This document shows positions 41,997 to 50,791 of a stretch of 64,000 bases of DNA, in pieces. The notes below the pieces were generated by a model. The model had not been told where the DNA came from, made no database searches, and saw only the letters and a list, made by a program, of their open reading frames with translations. The translations under genes were made by a program, and so were the position numbers. The stretch spans positions 62,001-126,000 of the forward strand of contig NZ_JAUYZI010000013.1 in assembly GCF_030700245.1 (NCBI RefSeq), read 5' to 3'. Numbering within the stretch: the first letter of the stretch is position 1; each line of letters starts with the position of its first letter. This DNA comes from Methylobacterium amylolyticum. GTDB lineage: Bacteria > Pseudomonadota > Alphaproteobacteria > Rhizobiales > Beijerinckiaceae.

Positions 41997-43039
41997 CAGC
42001 GCCCGTCCCCGACCTTGCCGGTGATGACCGGCGTCACCCGGTCGCCGGCGCGGAGCGCCGATCCGGCATTGGCGACCACGGGCTCGTCGTCCGCCAAGCC
42101 CTCCCGGACCTGGATCCGGTTCTCGTCGGACAGCCCGGTGCGGATGCTGCGGGTCTCGACCCGGGTCCCGTTCAGGACCTGCACGGTGGGCACCCCGTCG
42201 CGGTAGGTGACCGCGCCCCGGGGCACCGACAGGCCGCAATCGCGCGCCGTCTCGATCACCGCGCTGGCGAACTGGCCCGGGCGCAGCGCGCCGGCGGGCT
42301 CGACCGCGATCCGGGCGCGTCCGAGCTGGGTGCGCGGGTCGACCTCGGCGACCGCCACGCGGACCGAGCCGCGGATCTCGGCGCCGTCGTCGGGCCGGAT
42401 CCGCGCCGCGGTGCCGGCCTTGATCTTGGCGGCGTAGGGGCTCGGCACGTCGACCAAGAGGTCGGTTCCGGCCTCGCCCGCGACCCGGACCATCAGGTCG
42501 GGCACGCCCGGCTGCGCGGGGGGCGGGGGCGCCTGCCCCGGCATCGTCGCGGGGGCGCCCGTGACCTGCCCGATCCGGGCGTCGAGCCGGGTGATCCGGC
42601 CGGCGATCGGCGCGCGCACGGCGTAGATCTCGGGGAGACCGGGGATTCCGCCGGGCGTCCCCGCGCGGCCGGCGCCCGGCATCCCGGATTCCTGGCGGAC
42701 GGCGCGCAGGATCTCCTGGCCGGCCGTCACCGCGTCGCCCTCCCCCGCCAGGATCTCGGTGATCCGGTAGCCGTCGAACGGGATCGTGGCGCCGCCCTCC
42801 TCCCGGGGCAGCGCGAAGCCGGTGACGCGGACCTGCTCGGTGAGGCAGGCCGAGCCCGCCCGCACGCCGAGCACCCGCGTGCCCTCCGGCGTACTCTGGG
42901 CGGCGGCGGGCCCCGCCGCCAGCGCCGGCGCCAGGAGCGCTGCGAGGAGGCCCCCGAGGCAGGCGCCGGGCCGGCGCGATAGCGCTGCGGGGGGTGGGCG
43001 GGTCCCTTCGGAGCGCGGGGCGGACGTGAACGCGTGCAT
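41996..43039 (-). CDS. RND periplasmic adaptor (membrane fusion protein)
   Basis: A 347-residue protein with a signal peptide (LGGLLAALLAPALAAGPAAAQ). The mature part has a lipoyl/barrel-sandwich half-motif GYRITEILAGEGDAVTAGQEIL and a second half YAVRAPIAGRITRLDARIGQVTG. Only a short proline/glycine stretch lies between them, so the long coiled-coil hairpin of AcrA-type adaptors is missing. A beta-barrel domain with VAEVDPRTQLGRARIAVEPAGALRPGQFASAVIET follows, then a membrane-proximal domain. It links the RND pump to an outer-membrane channel. The missing hairpin suggests a channel contact different from AcrA-TolC. Confidence 0.88.
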   Translation of the reverse strand: MHAFTSAPRSEGTRPPPAALSRRPGACLGGLLAALLAPALAAGPAAAQSTPEGTRVLGVRAGSACLTEQVRVTGFALPREEGGATIPFDGYRITEILAGEGDAVTAGQEILRAVRQESGMPGAGRAGTPGGIPGLPEIYAVRAPIAGRITRLDARIGQVTGAPATMPGQAPPPPAQPGVPDLMVRVAGEAGTDLLVDVPSPYAAKIKAGTAARIRPDDGAEIRGSVRVAVAEVDPRTQLGRARIAVEPAGALRPGQFASAVIETARDCGLSVPRGAVTYRDGVPTVQVLNGTRVETRSIRTGLSDENRIQVREGLADDEPVVANAGSALRAGDRVTPVITGKVGDGR

Positions 43040-43132
43040 GGCCTCGGGCTCGGTCGGCTCGCCGGCGTCGGGGGGAGAGCGGCCGGCGGCCGCCCCGGGG
43101 CTCGTGGCCGGCCGGAGCCGGGGGGCGGCGCG

Positions 43133-43822
43133 TCAGCGCCCGGCGGTCTTCACCTGGAGCATGTTGACCGCCTGCACCCGGCGGTTCTCGCGCCCGTCGG
43201 GCTCGTGCGCGTTCTTGAGATGCGCCTTGCCGTAGCCGACCGTGATCAGGTTGGCGGGGGGGATGCTGTAGGTCTGGACCAGGAACTGCTTGACCGCGTC
43301 GGCGCGCCGCTCGGACAGCTTCTGGTTCGACGCGTCGGTGCCGCGGGCGTCGGTGTGCCCGGCGATCATGAAGGTCTGGCCGCGCATCGACGGGTCGGTG
43401 AGCGCCCGTCCGAGGCTGTTGGCGTTGGCGAGCGCCGGCCCGCGCAGCACGTCCGAGTTGGTGTCGAACTCCATCGGCAGGTCGATCTGCGGCTTCGAGG
43501 CGGCGACCGTGCCGAGCTTCTCGCGCTCGCCCACCGAGAGGGACCGGCTCGGCTTGCCGCGCAGGCTGGCGACGAAGGCGTCGTCCGCCGAGACGGCGGG
43601 GTTGGCCGGGGGTGGGGCCGCGGTCTGCGGGCCCACGGTCAGGCCGCGGGTGCGCGGCGCGGCGGGGACCGGGGCCTCCGGCGTCAGCGCCTTGAGGATC
43701 TGCGCGTCGCTCACCTCCTGCGCGGCGGCGGGGCCGCCGGCGAGCAGCGCGGGGCCGGAGATCAGGGCAGCCAGGGCACCCGAGACGAGCACCCGTTTCA
43801 CGTCCTGCGAGACATCGAACAT
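43133..43822 (-). CDS. OmpA-family periplasmic/outer-membrane protein
   Basis: A 229-residue protein. The N-terminal segment VKRVLVSGALAALISGPALLAGGPAAAQ is a signal peptide. A proline/alanine-rich linker follows (EAPVPAAPRTRGLTVGPQTAAPPPANP). The C-terminal OmpA-like peptidoglycan-binding domain (about 110-225) contains IDLPMEFDTNSDVL, MIAGHTDARGTDASNQKLSERRADAVKQFL and YGKAHLKN. The aspartate and arginine that bind diaminopimelate are in the expected places. It tethers the envelope to the cell wall. It is encoded between an RND system and the caspase-like gene, all on the same strand. Confidence 0.9.
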   Translation of the reverse strand: MFDVSQDVKRVLVSGALAALISGPALLAGGPAAAQEVSDAQILKALTPEAPVPAAPRTRGLTVGPQTAAPPPANPAVSADDAFVASLRGKPSRSLSVGEREKLGTVAASKPQIDLPMEFDTNSDVLRGPALANANSLGRALTDPSMRGQTFMIAGHTDARGTDASNQKLSERRADAVKQFLVQTYSIPPANLITVGYGKAHLKNAHEPDGRENRRVQAVNMLQVKTAGR

Positions 43823-43991
43823 CGCACCCTCCACGTCGCTTCGACAAGTCGCTTCAGCGGGGCCGTTCGCCGCGAAGCTCTATTCACACGGCGCGGCGCG
43901 CCGATCAACACGGGATGCCAGCATTCGCGCCGCCCGGACGTGCGGACCGGCACCGGATGTGCTGTCGGCGCCCGCCGCCGCGGCCGCGACC

Positions 43992-45800
43992 TCAGTGCAG
44001 CCCGTAGGAGGCGAAGTCCTTGTCGATCTGCGGGTTGAGTTCGAGGGCGTCGGCCATGTCGTGCCGGGCCTGCGCCTCGTCGCCGAGGCGCTTGCGGGCG
44101 AGCCCGCGGCCGTAGAGGGCCGAGCTGTGGCGCGGATCGACCTTCAGGGCTTCGCCGTAATCGGTCGCCGCGGCCTGGAACGCGCCGGCCTTGAGGTTCA
44201 CCAGCCCGCGGCTGTCGAGGGCGTCGAGGAAGCCCGGGCGCAGCTTGAGCGCGGCGTTGCAGTCGGTGAGCGCGCGCTTGAGGTCGTCGGCCATCGCCCG
44301 CATCCAGCAGCGGTTGTTGAACGCCTCCGGGCTCGCGGGGTTGAGGCGGATCGCCTGGTCGAAATCGGCGATCGCCGCGGAGGCGTCGCCGCGCTGGGCG
44401 TGGAACTGGCCGCGCTCGTAGAAGGCCGCCTCGTCGCGGGGATTGCGGCGGATACGCCCGTCGAGGTCGGCCAGCCGCTGGCGCTCCTGGTCGGCCCGGC
44501 GCCGAGCGGCCTCCTGGGCCCGCGCCTCCTGCTCGCGCGCCTCTTGGGCCCGCGTCTCGGTGTCGAGCCGGGCGATCTCGGTGCGCGCCCGGTCGGAGGC
44601 CGGGCCGGTCGGGTGGCGGTCGAGGAAGTCCTGGTAGGCGGCGGCGGTGCCCTTCGCCCGGGCCGCCTCGAAGGCGCGGGCGGCGGCCTGCTCGGCGGCG
44701 ATCGCCGCCTCGCGCTCGCGCGCCGCCCGGTCGCGCTCGCGGTCCCGCCGGGCCTGGGCCTCGCGCTCGCGCGCGGCCTGGGCGTCCCGGTCGAGCGCAG
44801 CCTGCGCGTCCCGGGCGCGCGCCTCCGCCGCGGCGGAGGCGGCGGCGTCCGGCGCGGCCTTGCCGGCGGCGGGCTTGTCGACGCTGGGCTTGTCGGGAAC
44901 GGCCTTGTCGGGCGTGGCCTTGGCGACGGGCACCCGCGGCCGGTCGGGATCGAAGGAGAAGGTCGCGTCGAGGTTGACGGCCAGCGCCGGCACCTGGCCG
45001 TTGCGGGTGCGCTTGGCCAGCGCGTCCCGGACGGCGGCGAAGGCTTGGTCCGCGGTCCCGTCGCCGCCGATCTGCTGGATCAGCTCCGTGACGAACGGGC
45101 TGCGCGGGCCGCCGCCCTCGCTGATCACCCCGCCCGCGGCGGTGGCGTAGAGGGTCAGCGTGCCGGGCGACGCGGCGGCGGGCGCGAGCCCCTGCGAGAA
45201 GCTGCGGAACCGCCGCTCGAACGGGTTGCGCCGGGCGGCGTCGAGCACCAGCACCCGGATGCCGGCCCGGCGCTTGGCGATCTCGTCCATCAGGCCGTCC
45301 ACGGCGACGCCGTTGCGGACCACGTCGGCCTCGCTCCAGATCGTGGCGTCCACCGGGACGAGATAGTTCTTGCGGCCGGCCTGGATGCCGTAACCGCTGA
45401 AGAACACCAGCGCGATCCCGTCCGGCTCGATCCCGCGCAGGAACTTGTCGATCGAAGCCGTCATCGCCTCGCGCGTGGCGTTCTCGGCGGCGACCACCGT
45501 GAAGCCGCGCCGCTTCAGGTCCTCGCCGAACGCCCGGGCGTCGCCGATCGGGGTCGGCAGGACGGCGTCGCTGTCCGGGTAGGCGGCGTTGGCGATCACC
45601 AGGGCCGTCCGCCCCGCCGCCCGGGCCGCCGGCGCGCCGCCGCAGGCGATCAGCGCCAGCGCGCAGAGCAGGAGGGTCCATCGTCCGCGCGCGTGCGCGG
45701 TCGGTCCGCGTCCGAATACGGATCTGAGGCATCCGCGCGCCGCGCGCTCGAGTGCCGAAGCGGCATCCATGGCGGCGGGGAGCGCTCTGGCGGTCGGCAT
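43992..45800 (-). CDS. Caspase-fold (peptidase C14-like) protein with TPR domain, catalytic residues replaced
   Basis: A 602-residue exported protein (signal segment WTLLLCALALIACGGAPAARA at about 41-62). Residues about 64-265 form a metacaspase/caspase p20 domain: RTALVIANAAYPDSDAVLPTPIGDARAFGEDLKRRGF, then LVFFSGYGIQAGRKNYLVPVDA, then RVLVLDAARRNPF. In active members the first motif is S-G-H-G and the second D-A-C-R. Here H is Y137 and C is A189, so both catalytic residues are lost. A long charged coiled coil (about 330-440, A-R-E-x-E-A repeats) and TPR repeats (about 450-590, FYERGQFHAQRGDASAAIADFDQAI) follow. It probably acts as a pseudo-protease scaffold. ATG 45770 is an alternative start. 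Confidence 0.88.
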   Translation of the reverse strand: MPTARALPAAMDAASALERAARGCLRSVFGRGPTAHARGRWTLLLCALALIACGGAPAARAAGRTALVIANAAYPDSDAVLPTPIGDARAFGEDLKRRGFTVVAAENATREAMTASIDKFLRGIEPDGIALVFFSGYGIQAGRKNYLVPVDATIWSEADVVRNGVAVDGLMDEIAKRRAGIRVLVLDAARRNPFERRFRSFSQGLAPAAASPGTLTLYATAAGGVISEGGGPRSPFVTELIQQIGGDGTADQAFAAVRDALAKRTRNGQVPALAVNLDATFSFDPDRPRVPVAKATPDKAVPDKPSVDKPAAGKAAPDAAASAAAEARARDAQAALDRDAQAAREREAQARRDRERDRAAREREAAIAAEQAAARAFEAARAKGTAAAYQDFLDRHPTGPASDRARTEIARLDTETRAQEAREQEARAQEAARRRADQERQRLADLDGRIRRNPRDEAAFYERGQFHAQRGDASAAIADFDQAIRLNPASPEAFNNRCWMRAMADDLKRALTDCNAALKLRPGFLDALDSRGLVNLKAGAFQAAATDYGEALKVDPRHSSALYGRGLARKRLGDEAQARHDMADALELNPQIDKDFASYGLH

Positions 45801-46000
45801 GACAGGCTCGGCAGGTTTCGCCCCCGCGGTGATAGCGTCCGAGACTTCCGATCGGCAATAGCGATCGGGGCCGCCGAGGGGACGAAGCCTGTGAACGACC
45901 GCGGATCGGCCACGGAGAGGACGGATTGACTGTCCGGGCGCGGGATCACGCGGAGGGCGCCCGGGGGGTGTCGGGCAGGAGGGTGCCGGGGCACCGCCGC

Positions 46001-46207
46001 TCAATCCGCGTCGGGATTCCGGGGCGCCGGAGGCGAGCGCCGCTCACCGGCAGCCGGGCCGGGGAACGGCAGCACGTTGGACGCGGGCTCGGAGGCGGCC
46101 GGCTCCGGCTGTGGCGCCCCCTGGCGCCGGGGTGCCAGCATCGGCCCGAACCGCTGGAAATAGCGGCGCCGGGTCAGCCAATTCGGAACCTGCCTGCTCC
46201 ACTGCAT
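46001..46207 (-). CDS. Small hypothetical protein (68 aa)
   Basis: A 68-residue basic protein starting MQWSRQVPNWLTRRRYFQRFGPM and continuing with a proline/alanine-rich tail ending RNPDAD. A GGGTAGG ribosome-like site precedes the ATG at 46207. The W-x-x-x-x-P-x-W-L-T-R-R-R-Y-F-Q-R-F-G head looks like a real short amphipathic, arginine-rich peptide. No family is recognised. It is followed on the same strand, after about 200 bases, by the caspase-like gene. Confidence 0.45.
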   Translation of the reverse strand: MQWSRQVPNWLTRRRYFQRFGPMLAPRRQGAPQPEPAASEPASNVLPFPGPAAGERRSPPAPRNPDAD

Positions 46208-46469
46208 CGTCCTACCCCATCCGGGCGCCGCCTGCGGGCGGCGTGCCGCGGCCCGGAGGATCCGCCTCGGGACGGATCGCGCGAAACGGGGCCGCGCCTT
46301 CCTTTTCGGAGGCTCGGCCCGCTGCGCGCATCACCCGAACGGGTGATCCCGCTCCCGCCCGGGTGACGCGGGTGCGGACCCGCGAAGCCCGCCCCCCGAT
46401 CGCGGCCGAAACCCGCGCCGGGACGCGAGCCGCCGGACCCCGCGGGCGGGGCCGGCCGCGGGGATCGGG
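46208..46469. other. Gap with an 18-base palindrome
   Basis: No gene is seen in this 262-base stretch downstream of the acyltransferase gene. ATCACCCG-AA-CGGGTGAT at 46330-46347 is a perfect dyad. It has no T-run, so it is either a weak terminator hairpin for the acyltransferase transcript or an operator for the small gene at 46207. The rest is GC-rich without notable repeats. Confidence 0.4.
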
Positions 46470-49400
46470 TCAGGCCGCTTCGGGCGCCTGGGCCCGCTCC
46501 CGGGCGAGCTTCGTCACGGCGACCTGATCGACCTTGCCCGAGCCGAGCATCGGGATCGCGTCGAGCACCACCACCTCGGCGGGGATCGCCACGTCGGAGG
46601 CACCGCGGCCCTTGGCGAAGCTCTGGTAGGCGGCCCGCGTCGCGTCCTTGGCCTGTGTGAACAGCACCAGCCGCTCGCCCTTGCGGGCATCCGGCACCGC
46701 GGCGACCGCGCTCGGGCGGTCCGGCCACAGCTCGGCGGCCAGCGTCTCGACCGCGGCGAGCGACACCATCTCGCCCGCCACCTTGGCGAAGCGCTTGGCC
46801 CGGCCCTTGATCGTCACGAAGCCGGCGGCGTCGATCGCGACGATGTCGCCGGTGTCGTGCCAGCCCTCCGGCGGCGCCTCCAGCACGCCGGGCTTCTCGA
46901 CGCGCAGGTAGCCGGTCATGACGTTGGGGCCGCGCACCGACAGGCGCCCGCCCTCCTCGATCCCGGGGACCGGCTCCAGGCGCGTCTCGACGCCGGGCAG
47001 CACCCGGCCGACCGTGCCGAAGCGATTGAACATCGGGGTGTTCAGCGCCACCACCGGGCCGCATTCCGTGACGCCGTAGCCCTCCAGGATGCGCAGCCCG
47101 AACTTCTCCGCCCAGGTCTTGCGGGTCGCCTCCTTCACCGCCTCGGCGCCGGCCACGACGTAGCGCAGCGAGCGCAGGTCGTAGGCGTGGGCGGCGCGCG
47201 CGTAGCCCGACAGGAACGTGTCGGTGCCGAACAGGACGGTGCTGTTCGAGCCGTAGATCAGCTCCGGCACGATCCGGTAGTGCAGCGGCGAGGGGTAGAG
47301 GTAGACCGGCACGCCCGAGACCAGCGGCAGCACCAGCCCGGCGGTCAGCCCGAAGGCGTGGAACACCGGCAGCACGTTGAACACCTTGTCCATCGGCCCG
47401 AAATCGATCCGCGCCGCCACCTGCGCCACGTTGGCGAGCATCGCCCGGTTGGCGAGCACAACCCCCTTCGGCGTGCCCTCCGAGCCCGAGGTGAACAGCA
47501 CCGCCGCCGGATCCTCGCCCCGGCGCGCGACCAGCGGCCGCTTGGGGGCGAGGAAGCCGCGGATCTTGTCGCCCGTCGTGATCGTCGCGCGCACGTCCTC
47601 CAGGTAGACCAGCTCGACCTTGCCCTGGAGCGCCTCGACGAGGGCGCCGAGCCGGCCCTTCTCGATGAAGGCGCGGGAGGTCAGGATCCGGCTCACTTCC
47701 GCCGCCCGGCAGGCGGCGAGCACGTTGGCGGCGCCGGCCGAGAAGTTGATCATCGCCGGCACCCGGCCCGCCGAGGCGAGGGCGAAGAACGTCACCGCCG
47801 CGCCGTTGGCGTTCGGCAGCATCACGCCGATCCGGCCGCCGACCGGCGCGAGCGGCATCAGCTTGCGGCCGAGCACGTTGGCGCCGATCACGAGGCGGCC
47901 GTAGCTGAGCCGGCCGGTGACCGGATCCTCCAGGGCGTTGCGGCGCCAGCCGTGGTGCTCGCCGGCCTCGATCAGCGCCGCCATCACGCCGCGCTCGATC
48001 TCGGCGGTGCGGAACACGAGGTCCGACATGATCCCGTACAGGGCCGCCCCGGCCGCCTGCCGCCGGGCCTTGCCCTTGAGGTCGGGATCGACCGTGAGCC
48101 GCACCGGCGGCATCACCGTCACCGTCACCTTCGGCCACCAGCGGCGGCGGACCTGACGGCGGGAGAGGCGCGAGAAGGCGGTGCGCTCCAGCCCGTCGAT
48201 CTTGACCGGCACCACCATCGCCCCGGACTTGTCGGCGATGAGCCCGGCGCCGTCGTAGACCTTCATCAGGCTGCCGGTGACGGTGAGCCGGCCCTCGGGG
48301 AAGATGATCAGCGTCTCGCCGCCCTTCACCGCGTTGATCAGGGTGCGGGTGGCGAGCGGCCGCGTCGGGTCGAGCGGCATCGCCCGGGTCATCCGCAGGA
48401 ACGGCCGCACCCACCAGCGCTGCGCGATGCCGCTGTCGATGGCGAAGACCGGCTCCTGCTCCAGCAACGACAGGGCGAGGGGCGCGTCGAGGAACGAGAC
48501 GTGGTTGAGGGCGACGATGCAGTTCGGGCCGGCCTTCTCGACGTTCTCCAGGCCCCGAACCTCCAGCCGGTAGAAGGCCCGGAACAGGATCGAGATCGCG
48601 TCGCGCAAGGGGCTCGTGGGCAGGGTGACGAGCACCGCGACGCCGACGATCAGGTTCAGCACCGCCACCAGGGCGAGCAGGCTGGCGTTCGACAGCCCGG
48701 TGCCCTGGAGCGCGGCGAGCGCCAGCGTCCCGGCCACCATGAAGGCGGCGGTCATCACGTTGACCGCGCCGACGATCCGGGCGCGCATCGCCTTGTCGGC
48801 CCAGGCCTGCACCGCGGCGAAGGACGGCACGATGTAGAGCCCGCCCGCCACCGCGAGGCCGACGAAGTCGATCACCACCCGCAGGCCGCCGCTCCGGAGG
48901 AACTCGGCCGGGCCGATCGCCGCGGCGGGGGGCGGCGGCAGGTGCGCCACCGTCCAGGCGAGGTCGAGGCCGAACAGGCCCATCAGCACCGCGCCGACCG
49001 GGGTCGGCAGCAGCACGATCCGGCCGCTGGCGAGCCAGGAGGCGAGGCCGGAGCCCAGCGCGATGCCGATCGAGAACGCGGCGAGCAGCAGGGTGATCAC
49101 CGTCTCGGTGCCGTTGAAGGCGCCGCGCACGAGCGTCGGCAGCAGCGACAGCACCACGACGCCGACCAGCCAGAACCAGCTCACGGTCAGCGAGCCGCGC
49201 CACAGCCGCGTGTCCGCCCAGAGGTCGCGCAGCAGCGCGACGGTCGAGCGGGCGACGTTGGGGTCGACCCTGAGGTCGGGCGCGCCCTCCCCCGTGGGCG
49301 GGATCATCCGCGCCGACAGCCAGCACAGCACGGCGAACCCCATCACGAGGACGCCGAACACCGCGCCCGTGCCGCCCATCTCCGAGGCCGTGCCGGCCGC

Positions 49401-49892
49401 GATGGTGCCGAGCAGGATCGCGAGGAAGGTGGCGGCCTCGACCAGCGCGTTGCCGGCGGGCAGCTCCTCCCGCTTCAGGTGGTCGGGCAGGATGCCGTAC
49501 TTGATCGGGCCGAACAGGGCGGCGATCGACCCGAACAGGCCGAGCGCCACGAACAGGATCGGGACCGAGTGCAGGAGGAAGCCGATCACCGCGGTGCCGG
49601 CGGCGAAGATCTCCGCGAACTTCAGCCGGCGCGCCATCAGCGCCTTGTCGTAGCGGTCGGCCCACTGCCCCCCGAGGCCGGACAGGATGAAGAACGGGCC
49701 GATGAACACGGCGCTCGCCAGCGTCACCAGCACGCCCGCGTCGGCGCTCTCGCGCGCCGCGGCCCCGCCGCCGATCCCGTAGAGGATCAGGAAGGCGAGC
49801 GCGTTCTTCAGGAAGTTGTCGTTGAACGCCGAGAAGAACTGGCACCAGAACAGCGGCGCGAACCGCCGTGCGGACATCAGCGAACGGAACAT
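46470..49892 (-). CDS. Three-domain lysophospholipid transporter / acyltransferase / acyl-ACP synthetase (Aas-like)
   Basis: A 1140-residue fusion. Residues about 1-420 are an MFS transporter of the LplT type (RRFAPLFWCQFFSAFNDNFLKNALAFLILYG). Residues about 440-640 are a PlsC acyltransferase with NHVSFLD (near 462) and FPEGRLT. Residues about 690-1135 are an AMP-forming acyl-activating domain with LFTSGSEGTPKGV (near 795), GYGVTECGPVVALN and WHDTGDIVAID. It should bring in 2-acyl-lysophospholipid and re-acylate it, making phosphatidylethanolamine from lyso forms. The fusion of all three activities is known in proteobacteria. Two matched palindromes upstream and a divergent TetR gene suggest tight repression. 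Confidence 0.95.
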   Translation of the reverse strand: MFRSLMSARRFAPLFWCQFFSAFNDNFLKNALAFLILYGIGGGAAARESADAGVLVTLASAVFIGPFFILSGLGGQWADRYDKALMARRLKFAEIFAAGTAVIGFLLHSVPILFVALGLFGSIAALFGPIKYGILPDHLKREELPAGNALVEAATFLAILLGTIAAGTASEMGGTGAVFGVLVMGFAVLCWLSARMIPPTGEGAPDLRVDPNVARSTVALLRDLWADTRLWRGSLTVSWFWLVGVVVLSLLPTLVRGAFNGTETVITLLLAAFSIGIALGSGLASWLASGRIVLLPTPVGAVLMGLFGLDLAWTVAHLPPPPAAAIGPAEFLRSGGLRVVIDFVGLAVAGGLYIVPSFAAVQAWADKAMRARIVGAVNVMTAAFMVAGTLALAALQGTGLSNASLLALVAVLNLIVGVAVLVTLPTSPLRDAISILFRAFYRLEVRGLENVEKAGPNCIVALNHVSFLDAPLALSLLEQEPVFAIDSGIAQRWWVRPFLRMTRAMPLDPTRPLATRTLINAVKGGETLIIFPEGRLTVTGSLMKVYDGAGLIADKSGAMVVPVKIDGLERTAFSRLSRRQVRRRWWPKVTVTVMPPVRLTVDPDLKGKARRQAAGAALYGIMSDLVFRTAEIERGVMAALIEAGEHHGWRRNALEDPVTGRLSYGRLVIGANVLGRKLMPLAPVGGRIGVMLPNANGAAVTFFALASAGRVPAMINFSAGAANVLAACRAAEVSRILTSRAFIEKGRLGALVEALQGKVELVYLEDVRATITTGDKIRGFLAPKRPLVARRGEDPAAVLFTSGSEGTPKGVVLANRAMLANVAQVAARIDFGPMDKVFNVLPVFHAFGLTAGLVLPLVSGVPVYLYPSPLHYRIVPELIYGSNSTVLFGTDTFLSGYARAAHAYDLRSLRYVVAGAEAVKEATRKTWAEKFGLRILEGYGVTECGPVVALNTPMFNRFGTVGRVLPGVETRLEPVPGIEEGGRLSVRGPNVMTGYLRVEKPGVLEAPPEGWHDTGDIVAIDAAGFVTIKGRAKRFAKVAGEMVSLAAVETLAAELWPDRPSAVAAVPDARKGERLVLFTQAKDATRAAYQSFAKGRGASDVAIPAEVVVLDAIPMLGSGKVDQVAVTKLARERAQAPEAA

Positions 49893-49989
49893 GGCGGTCT
49901 CCCGGCTCCGGCCATGACTGGCCCAGCGAGCGCGTCGCGGTCAAATTTCCGGCGGCGGGCCGGGGGGATGCCCCCGCTCCCGCCGCTGT

Positions 49990-50004
49990 TTGCACGGTGT
50001 ACAA
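49990..50004. promoter_or_regulatory. Operator-like palindrome 1, aas-tetR intergenic region
   Basis: TTGCACGGTGTACAA, an imperfect 15-base palindrome that shares its left half with the perfect copy at 50039. It lies 98 bases before the acyltransferase start. The paired sites between divergent genes fit binding by the TetR protein encoded next door. Confidence 0.65.
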
Positions 50005-50038
50005 AATAGCGGGACGCCCGGGCGCCGCAAGCTTGATT

Positions 50039-50053
50039 TTGCACGGCGTGCAA
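50039..50053. promoter_or_regulatory. Operator-like palindrome 2, aas-tetR intergenic region
   Basis: TTGCACGGCGTGCAA, a perfect 15-base palindrome (7-base arms around a central G). It is 49 bases from palindrome 1 and 64 bases before the proposed TTG start of the TetR gene. It would let the repressor control its own gene as well as the acyltransferase gene. Confidence 0.7.
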
Positions 50054-50116
50054 TCTAACCCGCCCCCCGGTGCGACGGCGCACACGCGCCCGGACGGCGC
50101 ATTCCGGAGGACAGGA

Positions 50117-50785
50117 TTGCGCGACGGATCTGAATCCCCGGTTTCGCCGCCGCGACGCGGTCCCCGGAGCCGGGCTTCCAGCGCGGGCCGGCGCGCCCCG
50201 GGCCCGCGCGGGGAGCACGATCGCGCCGGCTTCGTGGACCTCGTCGCGGCGGCGGCCGAGGATCTGGTCCGGGCCGAGGGCGTGCGGGCGCTCGGGATGC
50301 GGCGGCTCGCGGCCGCGATCGGCTACGCGCCCAACTCGATCTACAACGCGGTGGGCGACCTCGACCACGTGGTGCTGCGCGTCAACGCCCGCAGTCTCGA
50401 CCGGCTGGGCGCCTGCCTGGAGGCGGCCCGGGATCCCGAAGCCGCGCCGCGCGCGAACGCGGCGGCCCTGGCGGAGGCCTATCTCGGCTACGTGCGGGCC
50501 GACGGCGCGGTGTGGAGCCTCGTCCACGCCCACGCCTTCGCCCCGGACACGGAGGTCCCGGACTGGCACGCGCAGGCGCTCGCCCGGGCGCTCGCGCCGG
50601 TCGATGCCACCCTCGCGCCGCTCGTGCCCGACGCGACCGAGCGCAGGGGCCTCGTCACGGCCCTGTGGGCCGCCCTGCACGGCCTCGCCGCGCTCGCGAC
50701 CTCGGGGCGGCTCGCCGGTCTCGGACAGGACCGGCCCGAGGATCTCGCCCGGCTGCTGGTGGGACGGGTGCTGGACGGCTCCTGA
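50117..50785 (+). CDS. TetR-family regulator, divergent from the acyltransferase
   Basis: About 222 residues. The start is placed at TTG 50117 because GGAGG lies seven bases upstream; no ATG fits. After an arginine/proline-rich leader, the DNA-binding domain reads FVDLVAAAAEDLVRAEGVRALGMRRLAAAIGYAPNSIYNAVGDLDHVVL, a good TetR helix-turn-helix in which the recognition helix is APNSIYNAV. The C-terminal part (WSLVHAHAFAPDTEVPDWHAQALARALAPVDATLAPLV) matches the TetR_C_33/WHG-type ligand domain. It probably senses a lipid or fatty acyl compound and represses the acyltransferase gene; that is inferred from layout and the two palindromes. Confidence 0.85.
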   Translation: MRDGSESPVSPPRRGPRSRASSAGRRAPGPRGEHDRAGFVDLVAAAAEDLVRAEGVRALGMRRLAAAIGYAPNSIYNAVGDLDHVVLRVNARSLDRLGACLEAARDPEAAPRANAAALAEAYLGYVRADGAVWSLVHAHAFAPDTEVPDWHAQALARALAPVDATLAPLVPDATERRGLVTALWAALHGLAALATSGRLAGLGQDRPEDLARLLVGRVLDGS

Positions 50786-50791
50786 CGGCCC

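Noticed and set aside
38838..43847. Apparent 1669-residue fusion on the minus strand including the RND pump.
   Set aside because: The pump is conserved only from ATG 41996. The extra part overlaps the adaptor and OmpA genes in another frame.
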